From contig OW240920.1 of assembly GCA_933207985.1 (NCBI GenBank), positions 125,263,184 through 125,327,183 on the forward strand: a stretch of 64,000 bases of DNA, read 5' to 3'. The stretch comes from Pelobates cultripes. Its lineage: Eukaryota; Chordata; Amphibia; Anura; Pelobatidae. The notes under the pieces were generated by a model that was given only the letters and a program-made list of their open reading frames with translations, did no database searches and was not told the origin of the DNA. The translations under genes were made by a program, and so were the position numbers. Shown in pieces: positions 34,943 to 46,289 of this stretch (positions are counted from its first letter, which is position 1; each line of letters starts with the position of its first letter).

Positions 34943-35037
34943 CTATTCGTCTTACCAACAAAGGTAAGTAGGGAAAGGGGGGAGTCCCTTTTATAGGTCT
35001 ATAGCCCCTCCCACAACTTCAGGCCATGCCTTCCAAT
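34943..35037 (-). repeat. Split direct repeat A1 (5' end of the Ngaro-like element)
   Basis: Partner of 29254-29348. It marks the 5' terminus of the minus-strand element; sequence beyond 35037 has no counterpart at the other end. Confidence 0.85.
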
Positions 35038-35084
35038 ATATCATTTTGTTCAAGAGAAATAGGGCTTTCATTTCACATCAAATA

Positions 35085-36055
35085 TTTGTTTAATATTTTT
35101 ATGAGTGATATTGCAGAAGGTCTTGATGGTAAGGTATGTCTTTTTGCTGATGATACTAAGATATGTAACAGGGTTGATGTTCCAGGAGGGATAAGCCAAT
35201 TGACAAATGATTTAGGTAAACTAGAAAAATGGTCAGAATTGTGGCAACTGACATTTAATGTGGATAAGTGCAAGATAATGCATCTTGGGCGTAAAAACCC
35301 AAGGGCAGAGTACAGAATATTTGATAGAGTCCTAACCTCAACCTATGAGGAAAGGGATTTAGGGGTGATTATTTCTGATGACTTAAAGGTAGGCAGACAA
35401 TGTAATAGAGCAGCAGGACATGCTAGCAGAATGCTTGGTTGTATAGGAAGAGGTATTAGCAGTAGAAAGAGAGAAGTGCTCATGCCATTGTACAGAACAC
35501 TGGTGAGACCTCACTTGGAGTATTGTACACAGTACTGGAGACCGTATCTTCAGAAGGATATTGATACCTTAGAGAGGGTTCAGAGAAGGACTACTAAACT
35601 GGTTCATGGATTGCGGGATAAAACTTACCAGGAAAGGTTAAAGGATCTTAACATGTATAGCTTGGAGAAAAGACGAGACAGGGGGGATATGATAGAAACA
35701 TTTAAATATATAAAGGGAATCAACACAGTAAAGGAGGAGACTATATTTAAAAGAAGGAAAACTACCACAACAAGAGGACATAGTCTTAAATTAGAGGGAC
35801 AAAGGTTTAAAAATAATATCAGGAAGTATTACTTTACTGAGAGGGTAGTGGATGCATGGAATAGCCTTCCAGCTGAAGTGGTAGAGGTTAACACAGTAAA
35901 GGAGTTTAAGCATGCGTGGGATAGGCATAAGGCTATCCTAACTATAAGATAAGGCTAGGGACTAATGAAAGTTTTAGAAAATTGGGCAGACTAGATGGGC
36001 CGAATGGTTCTTATCTGCCGTCACATTCTATGTTTCTATGTTTCTATGTTGTTGC
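35085..36055 (+). mobile_element. CR1-clade LINE, 5'-truncated, sense copy
   Basis: Encodes the C-terminal half of the reverse transcriptase and the tail domain in one continuous frame ending at 35952. Seen in order: FNIFMSDIAEGLDGKVCLF, FADDTK (catalytic pair), WQLTFNVDKCKIMHLGR (thumb start), LYRTLVRPHLEYCTQYW, ERVQRRTTKLV, RRDRGDMIETFKYIKGI and FTERVVDAWNSLPAEVVEV. The frame upstream of about 35090 is unrelated DNA, so the predicted start at 35026 is not real. The 3' end is GATGGGCCGAATGGTTC, then TTTCTATG repeats (36033-36052), as in CR1 tails. The lack of stops over 290 codons suggests a young insertion. Confidence 0.88.
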
Positions 36056-36727
36056 AAAACATAGTTTAATATGAATAAATTTTTTTTAAAATTAAGACAT
36101 TTTGTTATTTTCCAAGTTCTGCATGGCATTTTATTGGTGAATGTAATAATACTGTTAACTTTTACTGCAATAAAACACACATATTTGTGTTCAGCAATTT
36201 CCCATGAGTACAACAGCATCTCCGCATGTACAGGTTTTATGGGGTTTTGGAAAGTTACAGGGTCAAATATAGGGCTTGCCCATTTCAGTTTTTACACATT
36301 GAAATATGCCAGATTGGTTTGATGGGTCTATGTTAAATATGTAGGACAGCATAACATGCCCTAACGTTGGGAAAGGGTTGAACAATGAAGCTTTTCAACC
36401 GCACTCGAGGGACTCTGGAAATGTGTATAGACCCCTCCCCCCCAATACTCCTTTCATTACATTTTTTTCCAGCTTTTTTACCAATACCAACCCCAAAGAA
36501 TATTTTAACTCCCGCCCCCTTCTGCTGTCAGTTAAGTCAAAAGATCAGAGTGTAAAAACTAATGGTCAGAGTGTGTGACCGAAATGTTGCCTATGTGTGT
36601 TACGTTACAATAAAAGCCTGTCAACATTAAGAGCACTGGGTGCCTGGAGTCCTTTTTGTGTACTATGAAGGAGATATGGTCACCTCCATAGTCTGGAGCA
36701 CTGCATTCTTTTACACTGCATACTACT
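36056..36727. other. Non-coding stretch, nothing recognised
   Basis: AT-rich. It contains GTTACAATAAAAGCCTGTC near 36602, a polyadenylation-like motif of unknown parent. No gene recognised. Confidence 0.45.
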
Positions 36728-37314
36728 TTAAAGGGACACTATAGTCACCAGAACAACTACAGATTATTATATTTGTTCTGGTGAGTATTATCATTCCCTT
36801 CAGGGTTTTTGCAGTAAACACTGTCTTTTCAGAGAAAAGGAAGTGTTTACATTACAGCCTAGGGATACCACCAGTGGCCACTCCTCAGATGGCTACTAGA
36901 GGTGCTTCCTGTGGCATTGCTGCACAGTGTGACTGACATTCAGTGTCTCCACCCTCTGCAAGGAGACACTGAGCTTTCCTCATAGAGATGCATTGATTAG
37001 ATGCATCTCTATGAGGAGATGCTGATGACAAGGGCTGTGTTTGGTTTGTGTTGGCTCTGCCCCTGATCTGTCTTCATGACTGTCTCAGCCAATACTATGG
37101 GAGAGCATTGTGATTGGCTTTTGTACAACAATTCTGATGATTTCAGCCAAGCAGGCAGATCAGGGACAGAGCCTGCAGCAGGAGACTGGAATAAAAGTAT
37201 GATTTTAATATATTTAGGGGGGACAAGGTTGGACCAGAGGGGCTACATGGTGTTTTTAACACTATAGGATCAGGAATACATCTTTGTGTTCCTGACCCAA
37301 TAGTGTTCCTTTAA
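36728..37314. mobile_element. T2/Kolobok-type MITE
   Basis: 587 bp flanked by TTAA. The left end TTAAAGGGACACTATAGTC with ACCAGAACAACTAC, and the right end AATAGTGTTCCTTTAA, make this a reverse-oriented relative of 11587-12150. An internal palindrome CATAGAGATGCATTGA / TGCATCTCTATGAGG (about 36981-37016) is shared with the element at 11587-12150. A further T2-like left end (TTAAAGGAACACTGTAGG) begins at about 37412 and is interrupted by the Tc1 element. Confidence 0.85.
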
Positions 37315-37566
37315 AGAAATTAATCTATATCATTGGAGTGCAGTACCCATCATTCAATACTGATTAAATATTGGTGACCTTGTTATTTGTCTAACGTCAC
37401 TATTTTGTACTTAAAGGAACACTGTAGGTACTATAACAATGTCATATTATTGAAGCTATTACAGTGCCCTCAGTCCTACCCTCTCTTTCGTACACCCCAA
37501 AACATTTTTCAGTAATTAGAAGCGGCTTCAAGCCTCTCCTCCAAGCCCTCTCTGGATATGAGTATA

Positions 37567-39128
37567 CAGGGAGTGCAGAATTATTAGGCAAATTAGTATT
37601 TTGACTACATCATCCTCTTTATGCATGTTGTCTTACTCCAAGCTGTATAGGCTCGAAAGCCTACTACCAATTAAGCATATTAGGTGATGTGCATCTCTGT
37701 AATGAGAAGGGGTGTGGTCTAATGACATCAACACCCTATATCAAGTGTGCATAATTATTAGGCAACTTCCTTTCCTTTGGCAAAATGGGTCAAAAGAAGG
37801 ACTTGACAGGCTCAGAAAAGTCAAAATAGTGAGATATCTTGCAGAGGGATGCAGCACTCTTAAAATTGCAAAGCTTCTGAAGCGTGATCATCGAACAATC
37901 AAGCGTTTCATTCAAAATAGTCAACAGGGTCGCAAGAAGTGTGTGGAAAAACCAAGGCGCAAAATAACTGCCCATGAACTGAGAAAAGTCAAGCGTGCAG
38001 CTGCCACGATGCCACTTGCCACCAGTTTGGCCATATTTCAGAGCTGCAACATCACTGGAGTGCCCAAAAGCACAAGGTGTGCAATACTCAGAGACATGGC
38101 CAAGGTAAGAAAGGCTGAAAGACGACCACCACTGAACAAGACACACAAGCTGAAACGTCAAGACTGGGCCAAGAAATATCTCAAGACTGATTTTTCTAAG
38201 GTTTTATGGACTGATGAAATGAGAGTGAGTCTTGATGGGCCAGATGGATGGGCCCGTGGCTGGATTGGTAAAGGGCAGAGAGCTCCAGTCCGACTCAGAC
38301 GCCAGCAAGGTGGAGGTGGAGTACTGGTTTGGGCTGGTATCATCAAAGATGAGCTTGTGGGGCCTTTTCGGGTTGAGGATGGAGTCAAGCTCAACTCCCA
38401 GTCCTACTGCCAGTTCCTGGAAGACACCTTCTTCAAGCAGTGGTACAGGAAGAAGTCTGCATCCTTCAAGAAAAACATGATTTTCATGCAGGACAATGCT
38501 CCATCACACGCGTCCAAGTACTCCACAGCGTGGCTGGCAAGAAAGGGTATAAAAGAAGAAAATCTAATGACATGGCCTCCTTGTTCACCTGATCTGAACC
38601 CCATTGAGAACCTGTGGTCCATCATCAAATGTGAGATTTACAAGGAGGGAAAACAGTACACCTCTCTGAACAGTGTCTGGGAGGCTGTGGTTGCTGCTGC
38701 ACGCAATGTTGATGGTGAACAGATCAAAACACTGACAGAATCCATGGATGGCAGGCTTTTGAGTGTCCTTGCAAAGAAAGGTGGCTATATTGGTCACTGA
38801 TTTGTTTTTGTTTTGTTTTTGAATGTCAGAAATGTATATTTGTGAATGTTGAGATGTTATATTGGGTTCACTGGTAATAATAAATAATTGAAATGGGTAT
38901 ATATTTGTTTTTTGTTAAGTTGCCTAATAATTATGCACAGTAATAGTCACCTGCACACACAGATATCCCCCTAACATAGCTATAACTAAAAACAAACTAA
39001 AAACTACTTCCAAAAATATTCAGCTTTGATATTAATTAGTTTTTTGGGTTCATTGAGAACATGGTTGTTGTTCAATAATAAAATTAATCCTCAAAAATAC
39101 AACTTGCCTTATAATTCTGCACTCCCTG
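37567..39128 (+). mobile_element. Tc1/mariner DD37E (TRT-like) transposon, nearly intact
   Basis: 1562 bp flanked by TA (37565-37566 and 39129-39130). The outer terminal repeats CAGGGAGTGCAGAATTAT and ATAATTCTGCACTCCCTG are exact inverted copies. A second, inner pair (GTGCATAATTATTAGGCAAC near 37747 and TTGCCTAATAATTATGCAC near 38920) gives an IR/DR layout like that of Sleeping Beauty-type elements. The transposase frame is described separately. Complete ends and an almost open frame indicate recent activity. Confidence 0.93.
37785..38800 (+). pseudogene. Tc1/mariner DD37E transposase with a single N-terminal frameshift
   Basis: Cut-and-paste transposase. The main frame runs to a stop at 38798-38800. 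Seen in order: a helix-turn-helix region (KIVRYLAEGCSTLKIAKLL, DHRTIKRFIQN), a basic linker (PLNKTHKLKRQDWAKKYL), the first catalytic D in VLWTDEMRVSLDGPDGW, the second D in MQDNAPSHASKYS, and E in DLNPIENLW. I count 37 residues between the second D and the E, which is DD37E. The natural start is probably the ATG at 37785 (MGQKKDLTGSEKS), but that frame hits TAG at 37827 because an A run (37823-37826) appears one base short; the catalytic frame is open upstream but has no good start. Otherwise there are no stops in over 330 codons. Confidence 0.88.
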
Positions 39129-39569
39129 TATGATATTGTTACTTCCCGGCTCTTATACTGTAGCATACCGTGACGTTACACGCGCATGTACAGTGCTAGA
39201 ACAGTCTGCCCTAGAGAATAAATGGATCAAATTTGTACCTTCATTGGACCGTCATCCTGAAGGCATGCCTTCTGCATGGTGTCACTTGATGAGGATAGAG
39301 CAAATCCCATTTCCATCAACCTCTTAATGCACAGAGTAAAGGGCAGTCCTGTAAGTCATGGCTCCCCAGAGGTTTCCTCCACAAGGGTTTGTCCTCTCCT
39401 GGGTGCTGAAAGATGACTCTTCGTGAGTTGCCCATGTATTGCCTGCATTCTTGGCCAATTCTATAATTATTTCCCAGCTACACTCTGCCACTTAATTGCC
39501 CTAGAGTTCTGTCACAGTCTAAAACATAACTTTTATTCTGTGAATTAAATTTATTAAATATAAAAATTA

Positions 39570-39572
39570 AAT

Positions 39573-39632
<60 letters not shown>
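39570..39632. repeat. GT/TA microsatellite
   Basis: (GT)n followed by (TA)n, immediately left of the second Tc1 element. Antisense frames of Tyr/Ile/His are artefacts. Confidence 0.95.
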
Positions 39633-39930
39633 TACATACACTGAATAGAATTATAAACGCAACAATTTTGTTTTTGCCCATATTTTTCATGAGCTGAACT
39701 CAAAGATCTAAGACTTTTTCTATGTACACAAAAGGCCTTTTTCTCACAAATATTGTTCACAAATCTGTGTTAGTGAGCTCTGTGTCTCCTTTGCCAAAAT
39801 AATCCATCTACCTCACAGGTCAGGTGAGGCATATCAAGATGCTGATTAGACGTGATTATTGTAAAGGTGTGCCTTAGGCTAGCCACAATAAAAGGCCGCT
39901 CTAAAATGTGAAGTTTTATCACACAACACA

Positions 39931-40722
39931 ATGCCACAGATGTCGCAAGTTTTGAGGGAGCGTGCAATTGGCATGCTGACTGCAGGAATGTCCACCAGAG
40001 CTGTTGCCCGTGAATTGAATGTTAATTTCTCTACCATAAGCCGTCTCCAAAGGCGTTTCAGAGAATTTGGCAGTACATTCAAACAGCCTCACAACCGCAG
40101 ACCATGTGTAACCACACCAGTCCAGGACCTCCACATCCAGCATCTTCACCTCCAAGATTGTCTGAGACCAGCCACCCGGACAGATGCTGCAACATTCCGT
40201 TTGCATAACCAAAGAATTTCTGCACAAACTGTCAGAAACAGTCTCAGGGAAGCTCATCTGCGTGCTCGTCGTCCTCATCGGGGTCTCTGACTGCAGTTTA
40301 TTGTCGAAACCAACTTGAGTTGGCAAATGCTCACATTCGATGGTGTCTGGCACTTTGGAGAGGTGTTCTCTTCACAAATGAATCCCGATTTTCACTGTGC
40401 AGCGTGTATGGTGTCGTGTGAGTGAGCAGTTTGCTGAATCGAGTGGCCCATTGCGGCGATGAGATTATGGTATATCGTATGTTATGGACAACAAACACAG
40501 GTGCATTTTATTGATGACATTTTGAATGCACAGAGATACTGTGACAAGATCCTTAGGCCCATTTTTGTGCCACTCATCTACAACCATCACCTCATATTGC
40601 AGCATGATAATGCATGGTCCCATGTTGCAAGGATCTGTACACAATTCCTGGAAGCTGAAAACATCCCAGTTCTTGCATGGCCAGCATACTCACCGGACCC
40701 ATTGAGCATTTCCATTGAGTAG
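39931..40722 (+). pseudogene. Tc1-like transposase, broken
   Basis: The N-terminal DNA-binding part is open from ATG 39931 to a stop at 40290: MSQVLRERAIGMLTAGM, AVARELNVNFSTISRLQRRF. The middle is frameshifted. The second aspartate is visible in LILQHDNAWSHVARICT at about 40597-40650, and the C-terminal PAYSPD motif near 40690 has lost about six bases before PIE, which shortens the usual DD34E spacing. The frame is then cut by the CR1 fragment. It resumes after 40871 (CTGGGATGCTCTG, then ATACGACAGCGTGTTCC). Confidence 0.82.
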
Positions 40723-40870
40723 AGGTTAACACAGTAAAGGAGTTTAAGCATGTGTGGGATAGGCATAAGGTTATCCTAGCTATAAGATAAGGCTAGGGAC
40801 TAATGAAAGTATTTAGAAAATTGGGCAGACTCGATGGGCCAAATGGTTCTTATCTGCCATCACATTCTAT
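40719..40870 (+). mobile_element. CR1 3'-end insertion inside the Tc1 transposase
   Basis: 152 bp starting GTAGAGGTTAACACAGTAAA and ending CACATTCTAT. It matches 35879-36030 of the sense CR1 with a handful of changes. It interrupts the Tc1 text between GAGCATTT and CTGGGATGCTC. A short ATTT may be the target duplication. It is strongly 5'-truncated, as expected for LINE insertion. Confidence 0.88.
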
Positions 40871-41382
40871 TTCTGGGATGCTCTGTATCGGCGTATACGA
40901 CAGCGTGTTCCAGGTCCTGCCAATATCCAGCAACTTCACACAGCCATTGAAGAGGAGTGGACTAACATTCCACAGGCCACAATCAACAACCTGATCAACT
41001 CTATGCGAAGGAGATGTGTTACACTGCTTGAGGCAAATGGTGGTCACACCAGATACTGACTGGTTTTCAGACCCCCCCCCCCCGGATTCCTCCAATACAG
41101 TAAAACTGCACATTTTAGAGTGGCCTTTTATTGTGGCCAGCCTAGGGCACACCTGTTCAATAATCATGCTATCTAATCAGCATCTTAATATGCCACACCT
41201 GTGGATGGATTATCTCGGCAAAGGAGAAGGGCTCACTAACACAGATTTAGACAGATTTGTGAACAAAATTTGAGAGAAATAGGCCTTTTGTGCACATAGA
41301 AAAAGTCTTAGATCTTTGAGTTCAGCTCATGAAAAATAGGGGCAAAAACAAAAGTGTTGCATTTATAATTTTGTTCAGTGTA

Positions 41383-42763
41383 TTTCAATTTAGTTTTAAT
41401 GAATTGTGGAAATAGGTTAGTTGGGTCTTGGGGGATTGGGAGAGAATCTGGTATGAGTATGGATCAACCATTTAGATTTGGAGGTTCTGGGATTTTTAAT
41501 AGTGGTGGCTGTGTGTGGATACTGTTGAATGCTATACATACATGGTGTAGGTCATATATAAAGTTCCTAAAAGTTGGCAACATCTAATGAACCTTAAAGC
41601 ACAAAGTAATAGCAGGCTCCTTTCCTCAACACAAGGCGGCGCTGTAGACAGTCAATAGAGCAGACCAATTAGTTCTTGACTATCATCACCAATAATGCTA
41701 CAGCAGCAGTAAGATGCTGGAAGTGGTATGTTCATCTTCTCATATACAAGTGATGAGTAGGGGCCCCTGAGTGAGCCTCTGATTTGGTTGTGGGACCTAG
41801 GCACTTACCTAATGGGGGTGGAGGGGGGGGCATATGGTTAAAATGCCCTGCCACCCAACAGCCCCTTTTCTATTTCTTTGCTTTTTTTCTATTTCTGAAA
41901 ATCTATTTTTATTCCAACTGTTACACAATTATAAATGATAAATACATTTCCTTGACTTCCATCATACTTTCATACTCATGCTGGCAGGTGGTAATTGGGG
42001 GTAAAAAATAATTTGTGATGGTCTAGAAAAAGGGATCGTTTGACAAAATCGCCTTTGAGCAGTATTCACCTATTATAGAAAACTATATTATGTCTGCATT
42101 TCCTCTGAAAGTTGCTCGTTTCAGCAGTATCCAGAGTAGTTTTCTCATTTTAAACTGCTTACATGGATGCTCAGTACACTGTGACTTACTGCATTAATAA
42201 GGAAACTTCAACCTACACCTTTCCCGTAGGGACCTCTGCTCTCCTTCGATTACCCGTTGCAACAAACAAGTCATGCTGCAAGGTTAGACAAAGAAACTGA
42301 TTGTCCACCCTACTACGGACATATTTCTGGCACAGACTTCCTTTAGATACAAAACAGAAGGTACCCAGCTTTCCGATGTAAAGATGTGTCACGTTGTTGA
42401 TATATCTCCTTCCATTATTCCTTGCTAGAACCATTTCTCAAATGATAAATCATGTTATAGATCTGTCATAGTGTTATTGTTTCAGTCCAATACTTTCTGG
42501 GTCAGCCAGTGTTGCAAATTTCTGTGTTTGATAATCCTTAAAGTTCAGGGAAACAAATGTAACTTGAATGTTGGATTTAATCAATAAGAATGGAGCGTAC
42601 CCGGCCCAAGTCCACTGCCGAGTTGCCTCATATGTAATGAGGTATTCTAGTGCCGCAAGGAACTGATACAAAATTCCCATTTTTAAGTTTATTGGTTAGG
42701 TATGGCTTACTTCTTGTGCTCCCCCAGACAAAAAGCCTCCATGTACCCACCCCCTAATAAACT
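41383..42763. other. Non-coding stretch, nothing recognised
   Basis: Frames up to 75 codons without recognisable similarity. A G run (41820-41830) and a T-rich segment (41880-41920) are present. No repeat ends identified. Confidence 0.5.
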
Positions 42764-43376
42764 TTAAAGGGACACTCCAGGCACCCAGACCACTTCTGCC
42801 CATTGGAGTGGTCTGGGTGCCAACTCCCACTACTCTTAACCCTGCAACTGTAATTATTGCAGTTTTTTATAAACTGTAATAATTACCTTGCAGGGTTAGC
42901 TCCACCTCTAGTGGCTGTCTAATTTTAAAGAACCCAAACATCCCAAAGGCAAGATATTTATCTACATCTCTCTACTAGACAGCCAGTAGAGGGCACTTCC
43001 TGGTTCCTAGCACAGGAAACCTGTGCTAGAGCGTCGCTGGACGTCCTCACGCTGTGTGAGGACCTCCAGCGTCGCTCATTTCCTCATAGGAAAGCATTGA
43101 AATGCATTTTCAATGCTTTCCTATGGGGAGCGCTAATGCAATGCCGCGATTGTGCATTAGGTCTCCCTGGCCGGTGGGCGGGATCAGTCTCGTCCACCGG
43201 CCGACGCAGTCAGAAGGAGGAGCGGCGCGGAGGAGGAAGCAATGACGAGGGACATCATCGCTGCCTCAGGTAAGTTTTCACCCCTTCAGCAACCAGGGAT
43301 TGGGGGGTGGGAGGGAGAGGAGACCTGCAGTGCCAGGAAAATGGATTGTTTTCCTGGCACTGGAGTTTCCCTTTAA
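42764..43376. mobile_element. T2/Kolobok-type MITE with an internal patch
   Basis: 613 bp flanked by TTAA, starting TTAAAGGGACACTCCAGGC and ending ACTGGAGTTTCCCTTTAA. It has hairpins CACCCAGACCACTTC / GAGTGGTCTGGGTG. A symmetrical AT-rich palindrome CATTGAAATGCATTTTCAATG is at about 43096. A ~60-bp non-MITE patch at 42920-42980 matches 44010-44070. Confidence 0.87.
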
Positions 43377-44366
43377 GCTAAATAAAAGGCTTTGTGGGCA
43401 GGCTATTGGTTCAAAGTATGAGAAGCATGAACAAAAAAATGGTAATTGGAAATGGAACTGGAACTGGAACTTTAATGGACTATGACAAGGTCAACAAAAA
43501 GTAGACTTATGCATGGCATTAATCATCATTCATGAAACACATCGATCTGGTTGACCATTGCCTGTGGTTGTTGGGATGTGATTAATTCATACGGCAATTT
43601 TGAGGTTTGGAATTCAGACGCTGACCAGCTAAAATTCAGAATTGCAGTTAGTTTGAAACTGAATGCAAAAGTCTATTTAAAAAAAATTACACTTTAGGCT
43701 AGTGATGGCTAACCAAAGGATCCCAGATACTTGTGAAATACACATATTATTCTTCTCAACAAGCCATGTAATTGGCTGGGCAACATGTGAAATGTTTAAA
43801 AAGTCTTGGAGTACCTGAATACACCATCACTGCTCTAGGCTGCGTGTCGAATCCACCTGGTGGGAAATCTGTCTCCGTCAACACAAAAATTTTCGACGAG
43901 AGAAGATCAAAGAAGAAACCACATCAATGCCCAGTTCTATCAGAAATGTAACAGTTTATTAAGATTCTCGACCCAGTATCAGAGAGAAAATGAGACACAG
44001 TAGCAATGATAATTTTAAAGAACCCAAACATCCCAAAGGCAAGATATTTATCTACATCTCTCTCAGTCACCGTCTACTCCATGAGTATATGAGGTGTGCA
44101 GGGACATAGGAAAACAGGTATAAAGTAGAAAAGGCTGTGCTGGTCTCATAAAAATGGTACATATTCTCCTTTTATTCCTCAACTACTCCTCTCGCAGTGG
44201 AAGCTAAGCGTTTTTATTATTATGGAATGGTGATAAGGAACCTCTCGTAAATTTTGGTACAATTATGAATAATTGTTCTGAGGTAGGGATTAAAATTGCT
44301 ACCCCTGTGTGTAATCATTGAAGTAATCACAGCTGACATAAAAAAGCAACTGCCGTGACTAAATGA
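43377..44366. other. Non-coding stretch with MITE-like ends
   Basis: CTAGTGATGGCTAACC (about 43701) and GTACACCATCACTG-like text near 43820 suggest an old hairpin MITE of about 130 bp. 44010-44070 is the match to the patch in 42764-43376. No gene recognised. Confidence 0.45.
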
Positions 44367-44754
44367 TTAAAGGAACATTTCAAACCCCCCTTACAACTAC
44401 AGCTGTACTACTCAAAATGTTTTAGAATTGTTTGACTTTTTACCCGCCTTCCTCCACTCCTTCCGATGAAAAGTGGTAAGTTCCTGGCCAGGAGCTTTCG
44501 TAGCTCTCCTGAGCCTAACCCTGACCTCATTGGTTAAGTACGTAGATAGATTATTCTCAGCCAATGAGCTGACCCATACACCGTTGAGCTTCACTCAGAT
44601 AAAGCTCCCAGCTCTACCTAGGAAGTAGCAGAGGTAGGGAGCAGTGCCTGTCAAACTTTTCTAAAAAGATTTGACTCATTACATGGGGGATCGGGTGCCA
44701 GGGCACATGCTGGTTCCGGTGCTATTGGTTACGGTGCTTGAAATATTCCTTTAA
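44367..44754. mobile_element. T2/Kolobok-type MITE, another subfamily
   Basis: 388 bp flanked by TTAA, with ends TTAAAGGAACATTTCAA and TTGAAATATTCCTTTAA. The interior is unrelated to the other T2 subfamilies here. Confidence 0.78.
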
Positions 44755-46285
44755 TTTCACAAATTGACCCTATTAACTACACTGTCAGACACCAGACAGC
44801 ACTCTCAAGTATCAAAGTATGTTAAGCCTACCAAATATGCATTGAAATGATTGGATAACCTAATAACCACTGCAATCCTGGAGCCGCCTGGGTGCGATGA
44901 AAGTTGTAGTTCAGTAACAGCTACAGTGATCAATGGTTATAATCTCCTGACCTGGGAAAAAATGAGCCATTAGTAAAAATGTCTGCAGAAATACTGATAA
45001 GTGAAGAAGGGACCAGCATTCTCCAAATACAATTTTCAAAGCTTTACTGTTATTATGGAAATAAAAAGGGCACTGTTTATTTACCTTTCTGGTTTGGCTT
45101 TCAATGTGATATTATTTTTACTAAAACCCAATATGTGTCCTGTAATTCTGTTTAGATCATTTTTCATATACACAAAAAGTAAATAAAACTAATATATTGT
45201 AGAAATGTTCCCTCTGAGAGCAGTTTAGGCTGCGCCTGTTAACAAGAACTCTTACTGCCTCGGAACTAGTAATGAATCCCTTTATTTTTATTTCCCTATC
45301 GTTCAATGTGAGAATGTTTTTGTTTGCCTAATGGGTGTTTTCAGTGTCTACGTTGGTCAATGGAGTTTATGTTAAAAGGTCCCATAATGCACTAGTCAGG
45401 TTTGCTCCCTATTAGTGACATAGTGACTGTGTGCAAACCTGTGATGGATACGTTATTTTATCATAGAACTCAGCCAACAGATGCCATGGACATAGGGTCA
45501 CAAGCAGGTGAGGGGTGGCAGGATATGGGGCAGCATAGAACTGAATGTAAATGTATTTAGGTTGGTAATAATGGAGGATGAGCAAATGGTAAAGAATTTG
45601 TTCCTTGGAAGAAGTTTCTACCAGCTGCTACTTCCAGACACAGTTCCACAGTAACAAAATAATAATCTGTATATGATAGGATGGAACTCAGAAAGAATGA
45701 GTGGATGGAATGTTAGCTAAAAAGCTGGCTGTACCAGTTATGGTGCCAGGAGTACCCTGGTAACCCACACATTGTAAGGAGTCAAAAAATTTTTTTCCCT
45801 AAGTCCACTACCAACGCTGGAGAACCAGAAGTTCCTAAACAGAAATGCCCACTAGCTCTTCTGAGGTAAGCCCTGTAGTGACTGTCAGGTCTCCCTCTAT
45901 TGATTTTATGTAGCCAATTCATCATAAATGCTGTGTCCACAGGAATCTACATCCAGGGCTCAAGATTTGTATTAATTTTTACTTTTACCTGATTGAATTT
46001 AAATACTTTGCTGGCATACAGTGAGACATTATTGTATAATTTTGCATTTAAAAATCCAGCAATGGAAAACCAAGAATTACCCCAATTGTCCAAATCGGGA
46101 GACAGTTTGTCACTTGATACATTTCCAAATTCCCATACTTTGTATTGTAATAGTTGTCCAATTGCTCCATTTTATTCAAACCCTAATGAATGACACCACA
46201 ATTTCTATGGGATGCCACAGAAAAAAATGTACAAATGGCACTGGATTAATCACCGACAAAACTGTAGATGTAGATCTAAAGATCT
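44755..46285. other. Non-coding stretch, nothing recognised
   Basis: AT-rich DNA with short unremarkable frames. No element ends found. Confidence 0.45.
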
Positions 46286-46289
46286 GGAC

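Larger units (their letters stand above)
29092..35037 (-). mobile_element. Ngaro-like tyrosine-recombinase (DIRS-order) retrotransposon, decayed
   Basis: Element of about 5.9 kb on the minus strand. Its ends form split direct repeats. Repeat A (95 bp) is at 34943-35037 and 29254-29348; repeat B (121 bp) is at 29347-29467 and 29092-29212. Read along the minus strand the order is A1, body, B1, A2, B2, which is the Ngaro arrangement. Forty-one bases separate A2 from B2. The body encodes a broken RT (30584-30994, DDFLLVKGNAF and VVTFLGIQLDSASIP), an RNase H-like stretch (30501-30719) and a tyrosine recombinase C-terminus (29590-29955, SGHSFWIGAAYTA and KTRGRWES). Frames are fragmentary. A ~95-bp tandem array (32990-34560) lies near the 5' side. 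31000-32990 has no recognisable domain. Confidence 0.78.
39639..41380 (+). mobile_element. Tc1-like DD34E-type transposon, decayed, with nested CR1
   Basis: 1742 bp flanked by TA (39637-39638 and 41381-41382). Ends CACTGAATAGAATTATAAAC and ATAATTTTGTTCAGTG are imperfect inverted repeats that continue inward (CATGAGCTGAACTCAAAG / CTTTGAGTTCAGCTCATG) for over 150 bp. It contains a broken transposase gene and a 152-bp CR1 tail at 40719-40870. Older than the DD37E neighbour. Confidence 0.9.
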
